The notes beneath the pieces were generated by a model. It saw only the letters and a program-made list of their open reading frames with translations, did no database searches and was not told the origin of the DNA. A program made the translations under genes and the position numbers. From Saliniramus sp050485405 (GTDB lineage Bacteria > Pseudomonadota > Alphaproteobacteria > Rhizobiales > Beijerinckiaceae): a DNA stretch of 64,000 nt. Of the stretch, positions 27,469-35,852 are shown one piece after another (the first letter of the stretch is position 1; every line of letters starts with the position of its first letter). The stretch covers positions 1 through 64,000 of the forward strand of contig JBJHBI010000005.1 in the NCBI GenBank assembly GCA_050485405.1, in the 5' to 3' direction.

Positions 27469-29889
27469 ATGAAATTCACCCTGTCCTGGCTGAAGGATCA
27501 TCTCGAGACGCAGGCGACGCTGGGCGAGATCGTCGCGACGCTCGATGCCATCGGGCTCGAGGTCGAGGGCGTCACCGACAAGGCGCAGGAACTCGCCGCC
27601 TATCGCATCGCCCGTGTGATCGAGGCGGTGCAGCATCCCAATGCCGACCGGCTGCGCGTCTGCACGGTCGATACGGGGGAGGGGGATCCGATCCAGGTCG
27701 TCTGCGGCGCGCCGAATGCGCGCACGGGCATGAAGAGCGTGTTCGCGCCGCCCGGCACCTATATTCCCGGCAAGGATCTGACGCTCGGCGTCGGCGTGAT
27801 CCGCGGCGTCGAGAGCGCCGGCATGCTCTGTTCGGAGGCCGAGCTCGAACTCTCCGAGGATCACGACGGCATCATCGATCTGCCGGAAGACGCCCCTGTG
27901 GGCGCGCTTTACGCCACCTATGCCAAGCTCGACGATCCGGTGATCGAGATCAGCCTGACGCCCAACCGCCCCGATTGCACCGCGATCCGGGGCATTGCCC
28001 GCGATCTCGCGGCGGCGGGGCTCGGCACCCTGCGTCACGAGCAGGCGCGTGCGCCCGAATCGGAGGGCGAGAGCCCGGTCGGAGTGCGCCTCGACCTGCC
28101 CGGCGAGGAGCAACTTTGCCCGGCCTTCGCCCTGCGCCTCGTACGCGGTGTGAAGAACGGGCCTAGCCCGGAATGGATGCAGCGGCGCCTGCGCGCCATC
28201 GGACTGCGCCCGATCAACGCGCTCGTCGATATCACCAATTACGTCACCCATGATCGCGGACGCCCGCTGCACGTCTTCGACGCGGCCAAGGTCAAGGGCG
28301 AACTCGTGGTGCGCAAGGCGCGCGACGGCGAGGAACTGCTCGCCCTCGACGGCAAGACCTATACGCTCGATTCGAGCATGGTCGTGATCGCCGACGAGAA
28401 CGGCCCGGAATCGCTCGCCGGCATCATGGGTGGCGAGCATTCGGGCTGCGACGAGACGACGACGGACGTGCTGATCGAATCGGCCCTGTGGGATCCGCTC
28501 AACATCGCCCAGACCGGGCGCAAGCTCGGCATCATCACCGATGCGCGCTACCGTTTCGAGCGCGGCGTCGATCCCAATTACACCCTGCCGGGGCTCGATC
28601 TCGCGGCGCAGCTGGTGGTCGATCTGTGCGGTGGGCAGGTCTCGAAGACGCATCTCGCCGGCACGATCCCCGATCCGAGCCGCATCATCAGCTTCCCCTT
28701 TGCCGAGACGAAGCGTCTCTCCGGCCTCGATCTGCCGAAGGCGGAGGCGCATGCGATCCTGGAACAGCTCGGCTTCCACATTTCCGGCTCGGGCGAGGAA
28801 GTGAAGGTGCTGCCGCCCTCATGGCGCCCCGATATCGAGGGCAAGGCCGATCTCGTCGAAGAGATCGTGCGCATTGCCGGGCTAGACCGGATCGAGCCGG
28901 TCCCGCTCGGGCGGATCGAGGCCAGCGTGGTCAAGCCGCTGCTGACGCTGCTCCAGAAGCGCACCAGCCAGGCGCGCAGGGCGCTCGCCTCGCGCGGTCT
29001 CGCGGAAGCGGTGACCTGGTCCTTCATCTCGCGCGAGGATGCGCTGGCTTTCGGTGGCGGCCATCCGCTGCTCGCGCTGGCCAATCCCATCGCGGCGGAG
29101 CTCTCCGACATGCGCCCGAGCCTGTTGCCCGGGCTGCTGCGCGCGGCCCAGCGAAATGCCGATCGCGGCTTCGGCGACGTCGCTCTGTTCGAAGTCGGGC
29201 AATGTTTCGAGGATGATACGCCTGAAGGCCAGAAAATGCGCGCAGCCGGCATCCGTCGCGGGACGGCACGTCCGGAAGGTGCGGGACGGCATTGGGACGG
29301 GGGTGCGCGCGCCGTAGATCTGTTCGATGCCAAGGCGGATGCGCTGGCATTGCTCGCCACCCTCGGTGTCGCGGTCGAAAAGCTTCAGATCGTACCCGGC
29401 GGCCCCGATTATCTGCATCCGGGCCGCTCCGGGCGCATGCAGTTCGGGCCGAAGAACGTGATCGGCCATTTCGGCGAATTGCACCCCGCCGTGCTGAAGG
29501 CGCTCGACGTCAAGGGTCCCGTCGTCGCCTTCGAGCTCACCCTGGATGCGATTCCCGCGCCCAAGGCGAAGCCGACCAAGGCGCGCGCGAAGCTCGATCT
29601 CTCCGAGTTCCAGCCGCTCACCCGCGACTTCGCCTTCGTCGTCGATCGCGACGTCGCCGCCAGCGATATCCTGCGCGCGGCGCAGGGCGCGGAGCGCAAT
29701 CTCGTCACGGGTGTCGCGGTGTTCGACGTCTATGAGGGCGAGCATGTGGGCGAGGGGCGCAAATCGGTCGCGATCGCGGTGACCCTGCAGCCGCAGGAGA
29801 AGACGCTCACCGATGCCGAAATCGAGGCGGTGTCTCAGAAAATCGTCGCGGAAGTCGGTCGCAAGACCGGCGGAACCCTGCGCGGCTGA
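27469..29889 (+). CDS. pheT: phenylalanyl-tRNA synthetase beta subunit
   Basis: PheT is the large, editing and tRNA-binding subunit of Phe-tRNA synthetase. The 806-residue protein has the N-terminal B1 part (MKFTLSWLKDHLET), the EMAP/OB-type tRNA-binding domain (about 40-150, IQVVCGAPNARTGMKSVFA), the B3/B4 editing domain (about 205-400, INALVDITNYVTHD), B5, and the C-terminal ferredoxin-fold anticodon-binding domain ending with LTDAEIEAVSQKIV. AGGAAAG precedes the ATG. The gap of 167 bases after DUF2442 is unusual for a pheST pair. Confidence 0.97.
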   Translation: MKFTLSWLKDHLETQATLGEIVATLDAIGLEVEGVTDKAQELAAYRIARVIEAVQHPNADRLRVCTVDTGEGDPIQVVCGAPNARTGMKSVFAPPGTYIPGKDLTLGVGVIRGVESAGMLCSEAELELSEDHDGIIDLPEDAPVGALYATYAKLDDPVIEISLTPNRPDCTAIRGIARDLAAAGLGTLRHEQARAPESEGESPVGVRLDLPGEEQLCPAFALRLVRGVKNGPSPEWMQRRLRAIGLRPINALVDITNYVTHDRGRPLHVFDAAKVKGELVVRKARDGEELLALDGKTYTLDSSMVVIADENGPESLAGIMGGEHSGCDETTTDVLIESALWDPLNIAQTGRKLGIITDARYRFERGVDPNYTLPGLDLAAQLVVDLCGGQVSKTHLAGTIPDPSRIISFPFAETKRLSGLDLPKAEAHAILEQLGFHISGSGEEVKVLPPSWRPDIEGKADLVEEIVRIAGLDRIEPVPLGRIEASVVKPLLTLLQKRTSQARRALASRGLAEAVTWSFISREDALAFGGGHPLLALANPIAAELSDMRPSLLPGLLRAAQRNADRGFGDVALFEVGQCFEDDTPEGQKMRAAGIRRGTARPEGAGRHWDGGARAVDLFDAKADALALLATLGVAVEKLQIVPGGPDYLHPGRSGRMQFGPKNVIGHFGELHPAVLKALDVKGPVVAFELTLDAIPAPKAKPTKARAKLDLSEFQPLTRDFAFVVDRDVAASDILRAAQGAERNLVTGVAVFDVYEGEHVGEGRKSVAIAVTLQPQEKTLTDAEIEAVSQKIVAEVGRKTGGTLRG

Positions 29890-29962
29890 GGCCCTTTCGG
29901 GAGGGCGCGGGGCAGCCGTTGCAGATGCGAGGCGCGCGGGTGAAAATCCGGCGCAAACGCGA

Positions 29963-29990
29963 TTGACAGACGCCCCGCACCCGCTTATCA
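29963..29990 (+). promoter_or_regulatory. candidate promoter of the left tRNA-Ala copy
   Basis: TTGACA at 29963-29968 is followed after 16 bases by TTATCA at 29985-29990, about 40 bases before the mature tRNA. The match to the -35 consensus is perfect. No comparable promoter is visible before the right tRNA copy, which suggests the left copy keeps the native control region. Confidence 0.5.
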
Positions 29991-30029
29991 CCGCGTCACT
30001 GACCGGCGGCCTCGAGGCCGCGCCGGGAA

Positions 30030-30105
30030 GGGGCTGTAGCTCAGTTGGGAGAGCGCTGCAATCGCACTGCAGAGGTCAGGGGTTCAAATCCCCTCAGCTC
30101 CACCA
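30030..30105 (+). tRNA. tRNA-Ala (CGC), left copy, attL side
   Basis: This is a 76-base cloverleaf with encoded CCA. The acceptor stem GGGGCTG/CAGCTCC contains the G3-U70 pair that marks alanine tRNAs. The anticodon stem CTGCA/TGCAG encloses the loop ATCGCAC, giving anticodon CGC (codon GCG). The T arm is GGGGTTCAAATCCCC. A good promoter lies upstream. The integrase gene follows downstream, so this copy forms the left boundary of the island. Confidence 0.97.
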
Positions 30106-30173
30106 GGTTTTCTCTTGTAAATCAAGGGCTTAGCCACTCGGACGTCCGGACGGAATCACCTTTCAATTCAGCC

Positions 30174-30196
30174 TGTCACACTGGTGTCACACCGAG
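30174..30196 (+). repeat. candidate integrase arm site, left end
   Basis: The sequence contains TGTCACACTGGTGTCACA then CCGAG, that is, two direct TGTCACA units four bases apart. The same 23 bases with one mismatch recur at 41978-42000 near the right end of the island. The site is just before the integrase start codon, so it may also control int expression. Confidence 0.65.
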
Positions 30197-30209
30197 ACAG
30201 GGTTTTGAT

Positions 30210-31196
30210 ATGGCGGCGATACGTAAACGGGGCGGGTCGTGGCAAGCGCAGGTCCGGCGCGACGGCTATTTGCCAATCAGCAAAACGTTCAAAGCGAAGG
30301 CTGATGCTGAGGCTTGGGGTCGGGAGCAGGAGCGCAGTATGGACCGTGGCGAGCAGCCGCAGTTCGACCGTTCACTGATACGCACGACACTGGCCGATCT
30401 CTTGAAGCGGTACCAAGAGACGATCACGCCAAAGAAACGTGGAGCAGGACCGGAAACCTACCGCATTCGAACGCTCATGGCGCACCGTATTGCGAAGCTC
30501 AGCTTATCGGCTCTGAAGCCAACGGCGATCGTGAGCTACCGAGAGGACCGGCTTGCCAAGGTTCAGCCTGGGACCGTACGGCGGGAAATGGCCATCCTTC
30601 AGCACTGCCTGGAAATCGCAAGGCGCGAGTGGGGATATCCAATCCGCCCCAATCCGATGGACGAGGTGACGCTTCCAAGTCCCCAGCGAGCGCGCGACCG
30701 CCGATTGAACCCTGGGGAAGCAGAGAAGTTAGCGGCAGCCTTAGCGGCATCGTCAGCCTCATACCTCAGACCGTTCATTATCCTTGCCATTGAGACGGGG
30801 ATGCGCAGGGGGGAACTCCTTTCCATTCGTTGGGCCGATCTAAACCTTGATCGAAGAACCCTACTGGTACAGACGACAAAGAACGGTCACCCACGTACCA
30901 TTCCCTTGACGCCGCTAGCCGTCGAAACGCTTCGAGCTATGCCACGGGAAGGCGATCAGGTATTCAATCAGAGTGCAAACGCGACCCGTTTGGCATGGGA
31001 GCGCCTCAGGAAACGCGCCGGGCTTGGTGATTTGCGCATGCATGATTTGCGACATGAAGCGGTTTCGAGGTTCTTTGAGTATGGGTTGAGTGCGCCAGAG
31101 GTCGCGTTGATCAGTGGGCATCGGGATGCGCGGATGCTTTTTCGGTATACACATTTGCGTCCCGAAGTCATTGCAAAAAAGATCGCTGCTGGTTGA
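30210..31196 (+). CDS. tyrosine recombinase / site-specific integrase
   Basis: This is an integrase of the tyrosine recombinase family, expected to insert and excise the island at the tRNA gene. The 328-residue protein has a short N-terminal arm-binding domain (RKRGGSWQAQVRRDG), a core-binding SAM-like domain (about 58-160) and a complete catalytic domain. Catalytic residues are visible: R199 (TGMRRGE), K224, H278 and R281 (HDLRHE), H304 (GHRD) and Y313. The ATG at 30210 follows the arm-site repeat; upstream in-frame codons run back into the tRNA and are not coding. No excisionase gene is recognisable beside it. Confidence 0.95.
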   Translation: MAAIRKRGGSWQAQVRRDGYLPISKTFKAKADAEAWGREQERSMDRGEQPQFDRSLIRTTLADLLKRYQETITPKKRGAGPETYRIRTLMAHRIAKLSLSALKPTAIVSYREDRLAKVQPGTVRREMAILQHCLEIARREWGYPIRPNPMDEVTLPSPQRARDRRLNPGEAEKLAAALAASSASYLRPFIILAIETGMRRGELLSIRWADLNLDRRTLLVQTTKNGHPRTIPLTPLAVETLRAMPREGDQVFNQSANATRLAWERLRKRAGLGDLRMHDLRHEAVSRFFEYGLSAPEVALISGHRDARMLFRYTHLRPEVIAKKIAAG

Positions 31197-31211
31197 GCAA
31201 GAGATGGTAAA

Positions 31212-31511
31212 ATGAAAAAAAGTAGAAAGGAGTTGATAGAGACGATACTGTTTAATATTGAAGTAATTCAATCACAGATTTCCCATGATAGTTGGCAAGT
31301 AGATCTTGCAATTGAGGATATCAAAAGAGATCTTATGTTTCTTTGTGCCCACTCTGATTCGTCTAGATGTAAAAAAATATCATCTATAGCAATGGCGTTT
31401 GATTTAATAAGTAGCGAAGTCGATCGAATAGCAAATCAAAGTGATTTTTTGTCTGTATTGGATATAATTACGGATTCTATAATTGTGGAAGCTCAAGAAA
31501 TAGAAAAATGA
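31212..31511 (+). CDS. small hypothetical protein of the island
   Basis: A 99-residue protein with no family I recognise. It is AT-rich in codon choice (many AAA, ATA, GAT codons), unlike its integrase neighbour, and predicted to be mostly alpha-helical with no membrane segment or signal peptide. It starts 15 bases after the integrase stop with GAGATGG upstream, so the two may share a transcript. Position next to int would suit an accessory recombination factor, but there is no winged-helix or Xis-like sequence to support that. Confidence 0.5.
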   Translation: MKKSRKELIETILFNIEVIQSQISHDSWQVDLAIEDIKRDLMFLCAHSDSSRCKKISSIAMAFDLISSEVDRIANQSDFLSVLDIITDSIIVEAQEIEK

Positions 31512-31660
31512 TTCTTTGGCGCATTGTGCATGCTGCTCAGGAAATTGTGTATTGAAGCGATAATCTAGGAAATCATCACAAAAATCTGAAGCCATATTCT
31601 TATCTACGCCAACCCGTTTTTCCCCCCATGGGTGGGTACCCCTGACATACGCCACTGGAT

Positions 31661-31760
31661 AGGCCCTGGAGGGTACGCTATCGAACCGTGGGGCGGCTTC
31701 ATGGGGCTGCCTGGTAGGGTAGTGGCCTGATAGCGGCGCACCGATTCTGAGAGCATCCGC
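31661..31760 (+). repeat. 100-bp direct repeat, copy A
   Basis: This block begins AGGCCCTGGAGGGTACG and ends GATTCTGAGAGCATCCGC. It matches copy B at 34354-34453 in the same orientation at 82 of 100 positions without gaps (hand alignment). It lies just past the 3' end of the secreted-protein gene, in an otherwise gene-free spacer (31512-31778). Confidence 0.8.
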
Positions 31761-31778
31761 AAATTACGGATCGAGGCC

Positions 31779-34133
31779 CTAGCCTGGTAGGCAGGTCACG
31801 GTGAAAAGATCACGCTGAACAGCTTCGTCTCCGCGCCGGTTCCAACTTGCAAACAGTCGATTATCTGGGGAGATTGTCAATGCAACTTCTAGCGGTTCCG
31901 AGTGCGCCTCGCCGCTGGCTTCCAGCTTGACCGGACTTGTCCACTCTCCATTTGTTTTGTCGAAACGAGATAGTGCCAGCACAAACCCGCCACCCTGACC
32001 ATCGCCAACTGAAGCTCCCGGCATTGACATTCCGATTATCGGATCACCGCGCGAGGTGGTTACCAGATTGGCGATCTGCATGCGGCGGGTATCATCTGGA
32101 AACAGCCTGGCCGGACCACTCCAGCTCTTACTGGCAGAGTCATAGCGCAGATACTTGAGGCTTGAAGCTGCTCCGCCAGCGGCACGCTGAAAAGCGATCG
32201 TAATATTCCCATTTGTATCCGCTACCGCTTGCGGCAAGCCGACGATATGGCCGCCGTGGGGCAAGTTGATGTCTATGCCTTCCGCCAGAACGACAGGGTC
32301 ATGCACGACATGCCCGTTAGGGGCGATTTCCTGTACCCTAATTTCCATTGGGCCTCTGCGGATCCACCAGACGAGATTTTTGCCGTCAGGAGAAATCAAG
32401 ACACTCGGGCTATGTGGCGCGATATTGTGATGATTGTCGACGGTGACGATTTGGCTCCAAGTGTCATTTGCCGGGTCATAGACGATCGAATCGACATAGA
32501 CGGTTGCCATACCACTGCCGGTTCCCTGCGCCGCATCGTCCCAAGTTCGCTCTCGATTTTCCCAGGCCACGATCCGCTGTCCGTCAGGTGCGATGAAGGC
32601 GCGCGGTGCGACGGTCCCGTAAGGATAGTCCGGCGGTAGAACGGGGCGCTCGATGCTCCAGTCGCCGCTTTGGTGGTCTCTTGTTCGTTCAAATATCGCG
32701 GGTCCTTCGCCAGAAGTTGAACGTCCATGTCCCGCCAACTGGCGCTTATAAATAACTATCAGGTCCCCACTATCCAGTGTTTGTGCAGCGAGCAAGGCGG
32801 TGAATCGCGCATCGCCGAAAACATCTTCCTGACGAAGCTCACCAGTTGCCGCATCCAGGAAGCCGATATCCATTGTGGAATTGGTGCCGGCAAATCTTTG
32901 CGAGGGGCGATCAAGATAAATGGGGAAAACAGCTGTTCCATCGGGCATCCGATGATACTGAACGGCGTTGACCGTGATGTCGCGTTCGGTGACGCTACCC
33001 CCTGCGTGCCCACCGGTTTGTTCCACGATTTGCCAATCGCCTCCTTGGTCCACGGCTATCTGATAGGCTCGTTGCGAAATGCTACCTTGACCAAGTGGCC
33101 GATCGAGGTCTTCCCAGACAAGTGCAATCCCGTTGCGCAGGGGCATTACCCGTGACAGGCCCGCGCCACGATTGCTGGCCACGCGACGGACTGGTTGGCA
33201 CGTCAGACCAAGCTGACCAGGGACTACATCAAATGCAGCTGCGGCAGGTGTATCGTCTGAAGCGGAGAACTGGGCAAATGCGCTGGATACGGCATCCTCG
33301 TTCTCGTGTGGCTGCTCACTTGCTGCGGAGCTCAAAGACGAGACATTTTCCTGGGAAGCGGGATCCCCTATCGGCAGGCTAGCAAGAACCTCTTGCGCCC
33401 ATTCGTTCTGAGGCCGGAGATCGAGCACACGGCTGATGTAGCGTCTAGCGGCGTATAATTCACCCATGTCGCGGTGTACGATACCAATGCTAGCCAACGC
33501 TGTCACACGCTCACTGACCGATCGTGCTTTGGCAAGCGCCCGAAGATAATGCAACAGCGCCGTTTCTTCATCCCCGCGATCAAGGAGGGAGTTGCCCTGT
33601 GCGATTTCGTCACGATGGCTACGGGAGTCGGGTTTGGACGGGTCTAAAACAGCTACAAGTTCGAAGCCTGTCCAGTGATACAGAAATGTACCGAAGTCCA
33701 AGTCATCGCGCCAGCCTCGCGCGACCAAAAGTGTGCTATCGGGCTTGAACTCAAAAAGTAGATCTTCAGGGTCAGCGTCAAAATCCCTGAATACTGAAAA
33801 GAGAACATCATACCAAACATCTGTATGGCTATCGTATATCGTTCCTAAAGCACAGCCTGTACCGCATTGCATGGTGATGAATGCGGCTGAACCTGCGAAA
33901 TTGCTTCCTCGCTGAAGGATATCGCGGACGTCTGCGGCTTCCCAGTCCGGCATATATTCAATATTATTTATGTGCTCCGGATACTGCCAAGCTGGACCGC
34001 GGGCGGGAAAATCCCCAAACTCGAGATTGCCTTGTTCCGCATGGACTATACTTTGCGAAACAAAAACAAAGAAAAAAAGCGTGGCCAGCAATGATCCCCA
34101 AATTCTCGCCCTGAAATTCTTTGATCTAAACAT
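31779..34133 (-). CDS. secreted TPR / propeller-like protein
   Basis: A 784-residue exported protein of unknown function. It has a basic N-terminus and hydrophobic signal segment (GSLLATLFFFVFVSQSI, residues 13-29) with likely cleavage after VHA near 32. A domain around 75-165 carries SNFAGSAAFITMQCGTGC, resembling small periplasmic domains with an NFAG...CGTGC pattern. A TPR-like helical pair spans about 172-250, and about 310-780 has repeated D-x-x-x-x-x-W beta-strand units (DPANDTWSQI, DSASKSWSGP, DKTNGEWTSP) like a sialidase-type propeller. The ATG at 34133 has AGAGGTG upstream and puts the signal peptide at the N-terminus. Direct repeats bracket the gene. Confidence 0.75.
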   Translation of the reverse strand: MFRSKNFRARIWGSLLATLFFFVFVSQSIVHAEQGNLEFGDFPARGPAWQYPEHINNIEYMPDWEAADVRDILQRGSNFAGSAAFITMQCGTGCALGTIYDSHTDVWYDVLFSVFRDFDADPEDLLFEFKPDSTLLVARGWRDDLDFGTFLYHWTGFELVAVLDPSKPDSRSHRDEIAQGNSLLDRGDEETALLHYLRALAKARSVSERVTALASIGIVHRDMGELYAARRYISRVLDLRPQNEWAQEVLASLPIGDPASQENVSSLSSAASEQPHENEDAVSSAFAQFSASDDTPAAAAFDVVPGQLGLTCQPVRRVASNRGAGLSRVMPLRNGIALVWEDLDRPLGQGSISQRAYQIAVDQGGDWQIVEQTGGHAGGSVTERDITVNAVQYHRMPDGTAVFPIYLDRPSQRFAGTNSTMDIGFLDAATGELRQEDVFGDARFTALLAAQTLDSGDLIVIYKRQLAGHGRSTSGEGPAIFERTRDHQSGDWSIERPVLPPDYPYGTVAPRAFIAPDGQRIVAWENRERTWDDAAQGTGSGMATVYVDSIVYDPANDTWSQIVTVDNHHNIAPHSPSVLISPDGKNLVWWIRRGPMEIRVQEIAPNGHVVHDPVVLAEGIDINLPHGGHIVGLPQAVADTNGNITIAFQRAAGGAASSLKYLRYDSASKSWSGPARLFPDDTRRMQIANLVTTSRGDPIIGMSMPGASVGDGQGGGFVLALSRFDKTNGEWTSPVKLEASGEAHSEPLEVALTISPDNRLFASWNRRGDEAVQRDLFTVTCLPG

Positions 34134-34353
34134 ATTGCGCACCTCTAGAGTGATAGCTTCAAAAAACCGGACACTTCCCACGTGAGTATGATTTCCTGAA
34201 TCTCGTTCCGGTTCAAGCGATTTTTCGTATCAAACAGTAGCTGCGGTCTGGCTATGGCTCGCCTTTGCGTGGCCGAAATCGGAATGGTGGAGTCATCAAT
34301 TGCAAGCGGCCTCCGCCGGCCAAAGATAATTGTCTTTCACAGTGCGCAATCAA

Positions 34354-34453
34354 AGGCCCTGGAGGGTACGTTATTGCACCGTGGAGCGGCTTCATGGTGT
34401 TGCCTGGTAGTGCAGTGGCCTGATGCACTTGCGCCGATTCTGAGCGCCCCCGC
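34354..34453 (+). repeat. 100-bp direct repeat, copy B
   Basis: This is the second copy of the block at 31661-31760, same orientation, 82 of 100 identical without gaps. Most of the differences fall in two clusters near positions 71-80 and 92-96 of the block. It lies 140 bases before the serine resolvase gene, a place where resolvase recombination sites are often found. Confidence 0.8.
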
Positions 34454-34476
34454 GTACCTCAATAGACCCTGCCTTA

Positions 34477-34574
34477 TTGATAGATGCTCAGTGCGGGGAG
34501 ATTGCCTCTCACATGAGTGGGGTTGACAATTTTGATAGATATGTATCACAGTCTCCTAAACGTCATTGATAGAT
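34477..34574 (+). promoter_or_regulatory. three TTGATAGAT repeats, res-like site and resolvase promoter
   Basis: TTGATAGAT occurs at 34477-34485, 34532-34540 and 34566-34574, all in the same orientation and all within 120 bases of the resolvase start. The middle copy is part of an imperfect dyad TGATA-GATATG-TATCA. A perfect TTGACA (34523-34528) lies just before it. Three spaced binding subsites overlapping the resolvase promoter is the classical layout of a res site; assignment is inference. Confidence 0.5.
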
Positions 34575-34593
34575 ATACCGTGGAGATTGAACG

Positions 34594-35151
34594 ATGCTCA
34601 TTGGATACGCCCGTACCAGCACCACAGAACAACAGGCAGGCTTAGCGGCACAAGAGAGGGACTTGACCGGCCAGGGTGTCGATAGGGTGTTCAAGGAGCA
34701 GACCAGCGCCACAGGACCGCGTAAGGCTCTTGATGATGCGCTCGACTATCTCCGGGAAGGGGATACCCTCATCGTCACCAGGCTTGACCGCCTCGCCAGG
34801 TCCGTTGCCGATCTTCTCGCCATCACACAGAGGATCGAAGCCAAGGGCGCATCGCTGCGTATCATGAACCTCAACCTCGATACCGAGACGGCTACAGGGA
34901 AGCTGATGCTCAACCTGGTGGGTTCTATCGCGCAGTTCGAACGGGAGCTAATGCTAGAGCGGCAAAGGGAGGGTATCGCTAAGGCGAAAGCTGAGGGGAA
35001 ATTCAAGGGGCGTAAGCCAACGGCTAGGGCTAAAGCTAACGAGGTGCGCAAGTTGGCGGCTAATGGAATGACTAAGGCTCGTATAGCGAGTGAGGTTGGT
35101 ATTGGCGTCGCCAGCGTGTACCGCATTCTCGCTGAACCCTTAAGTAATTGA
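34594..35151 (+). CDS. serine resolvase/invertase
   Basis: This is a small serine recombinase of the resolvase/invertase class (185 residues). The N-terminal catalytic domain (about 1-135) has IGYARTSTTEQQ with the nucleophile S9, the TRLDRLARS arginine motif near residue 66-74, and the long dimerisation helix IAQFERELMLERQREGI near 110-126. The C-terminus is a helix-turn-helix DNA-binding domain (GMTKARIASEVGIGVASVYR, about 159-178). GGAGA precedes the ATG. It could resolve or invert DNA between the repeats upstream, or be left from a transposon; no transposase is present. Confidence 0.95.
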   Translation: MLIGYARTSTTEQQAGLAAQERDLTGQGVDRVFKEQTSATGPRKALDDALDYLREGDTLIVTRLDRLARSVADLLAITQRIEAKGASLRIMNLNLDTETATGKLMLNLVGSIAQFERELMLERQREGIAKAKAEGKFKGRKPTARAKANEVRKLAANGMTKARIASEVGIGVASVYRILAEPLSN

Positions 35152-35852
35152 TATGCAACATGAATTCGCTGTGAGGTATTTTGACAAGGCAACCCAGCCT
35201 GTTACGGCGAAGGTCGTGCGTGCTTGGATTCCTGGATTTGTAAGGCATTGAAATACATGAAAAAATTTAAAACCTCCCTTAAAGGGCAACGCCCCGGTTC
35301 TACATATATAGTTTAATTCTTGTTTGTGACGAATAAGATGATGATGCCTCTATTTAACAACTAACCAGATTGTGGCTCTATAGTCAAAGTATATATGCTA
35401 AGAAGTTAACCGCATGCTAGTGTTATCAGTACCTCATTGCTAACGGAGAAATTAAAACCTTCCTTACAGCAACCCGCGTAGGTTCTCTCGGTACGATTCA
35501 TAGTGAGGGTGTGAAACTTGAATCCAGAACACAATTGGAGAAACAGGGGTCTCACAATGAGTCGGACAGATTGAGGTAGTCTCTTGTTTGTGATCCACGA
35601 AGAATCATCAACCATGAAGTATCGTATACTGGTGAAACAGAGTGGCTTGACTAACAATGATGTATGATGATGGTACAAATAAATAAGATTCATCAATGTG
35701 GTTCAACTAATAGGCTAATTCAGTAATGTGCCACATATACATAGTCAATAAAAACCAACTCATAAAAACGTCAATAGAACTACAGACAAAAAGAAATGCC
35801 GATCGTTATGGTCGATGTATGAGCATGCATAGATATGTATGTACAATGAAAT
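35152..35852. other. AT-rich gene-free region before the polymerase-like gene
   Basis: No convincing gene lies in these 701 bases. The region is AT-rich and contains several weakly repeated segments. AAAACCTYCCTTA occurs at about 35269 and 35454, each followed within 35 bases by GGTTCT, and CTTGTTTGTGA occurs at about 35319 and 35583. It directly precedes a putative replication protein, so it is a candidate replication origin or long 5' control region. I see no clear iterons or DnaA boxes by eye. Confidence 0.4.

Larger units (their letters stand above)
34134..34593. other. gene-free spacer before the resolvase
   Basis: This 460-base stretch holds no credible gene. It contains the promoter side of the minus-strand secreted-protein gene, copy B of the 100-bp repeat (34354-34453), and a resolvase-proximal region with three TTGATAGAT repeats and a TTGACA box. 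Confidence 0.6.

Noticed and set aside
31661..34453. The 100-bp blocks as insertion-sequence ends
   Set aside because: They are in direct, not inverted, orientation and no transposase lies between or beside them; only a resolvase is present.
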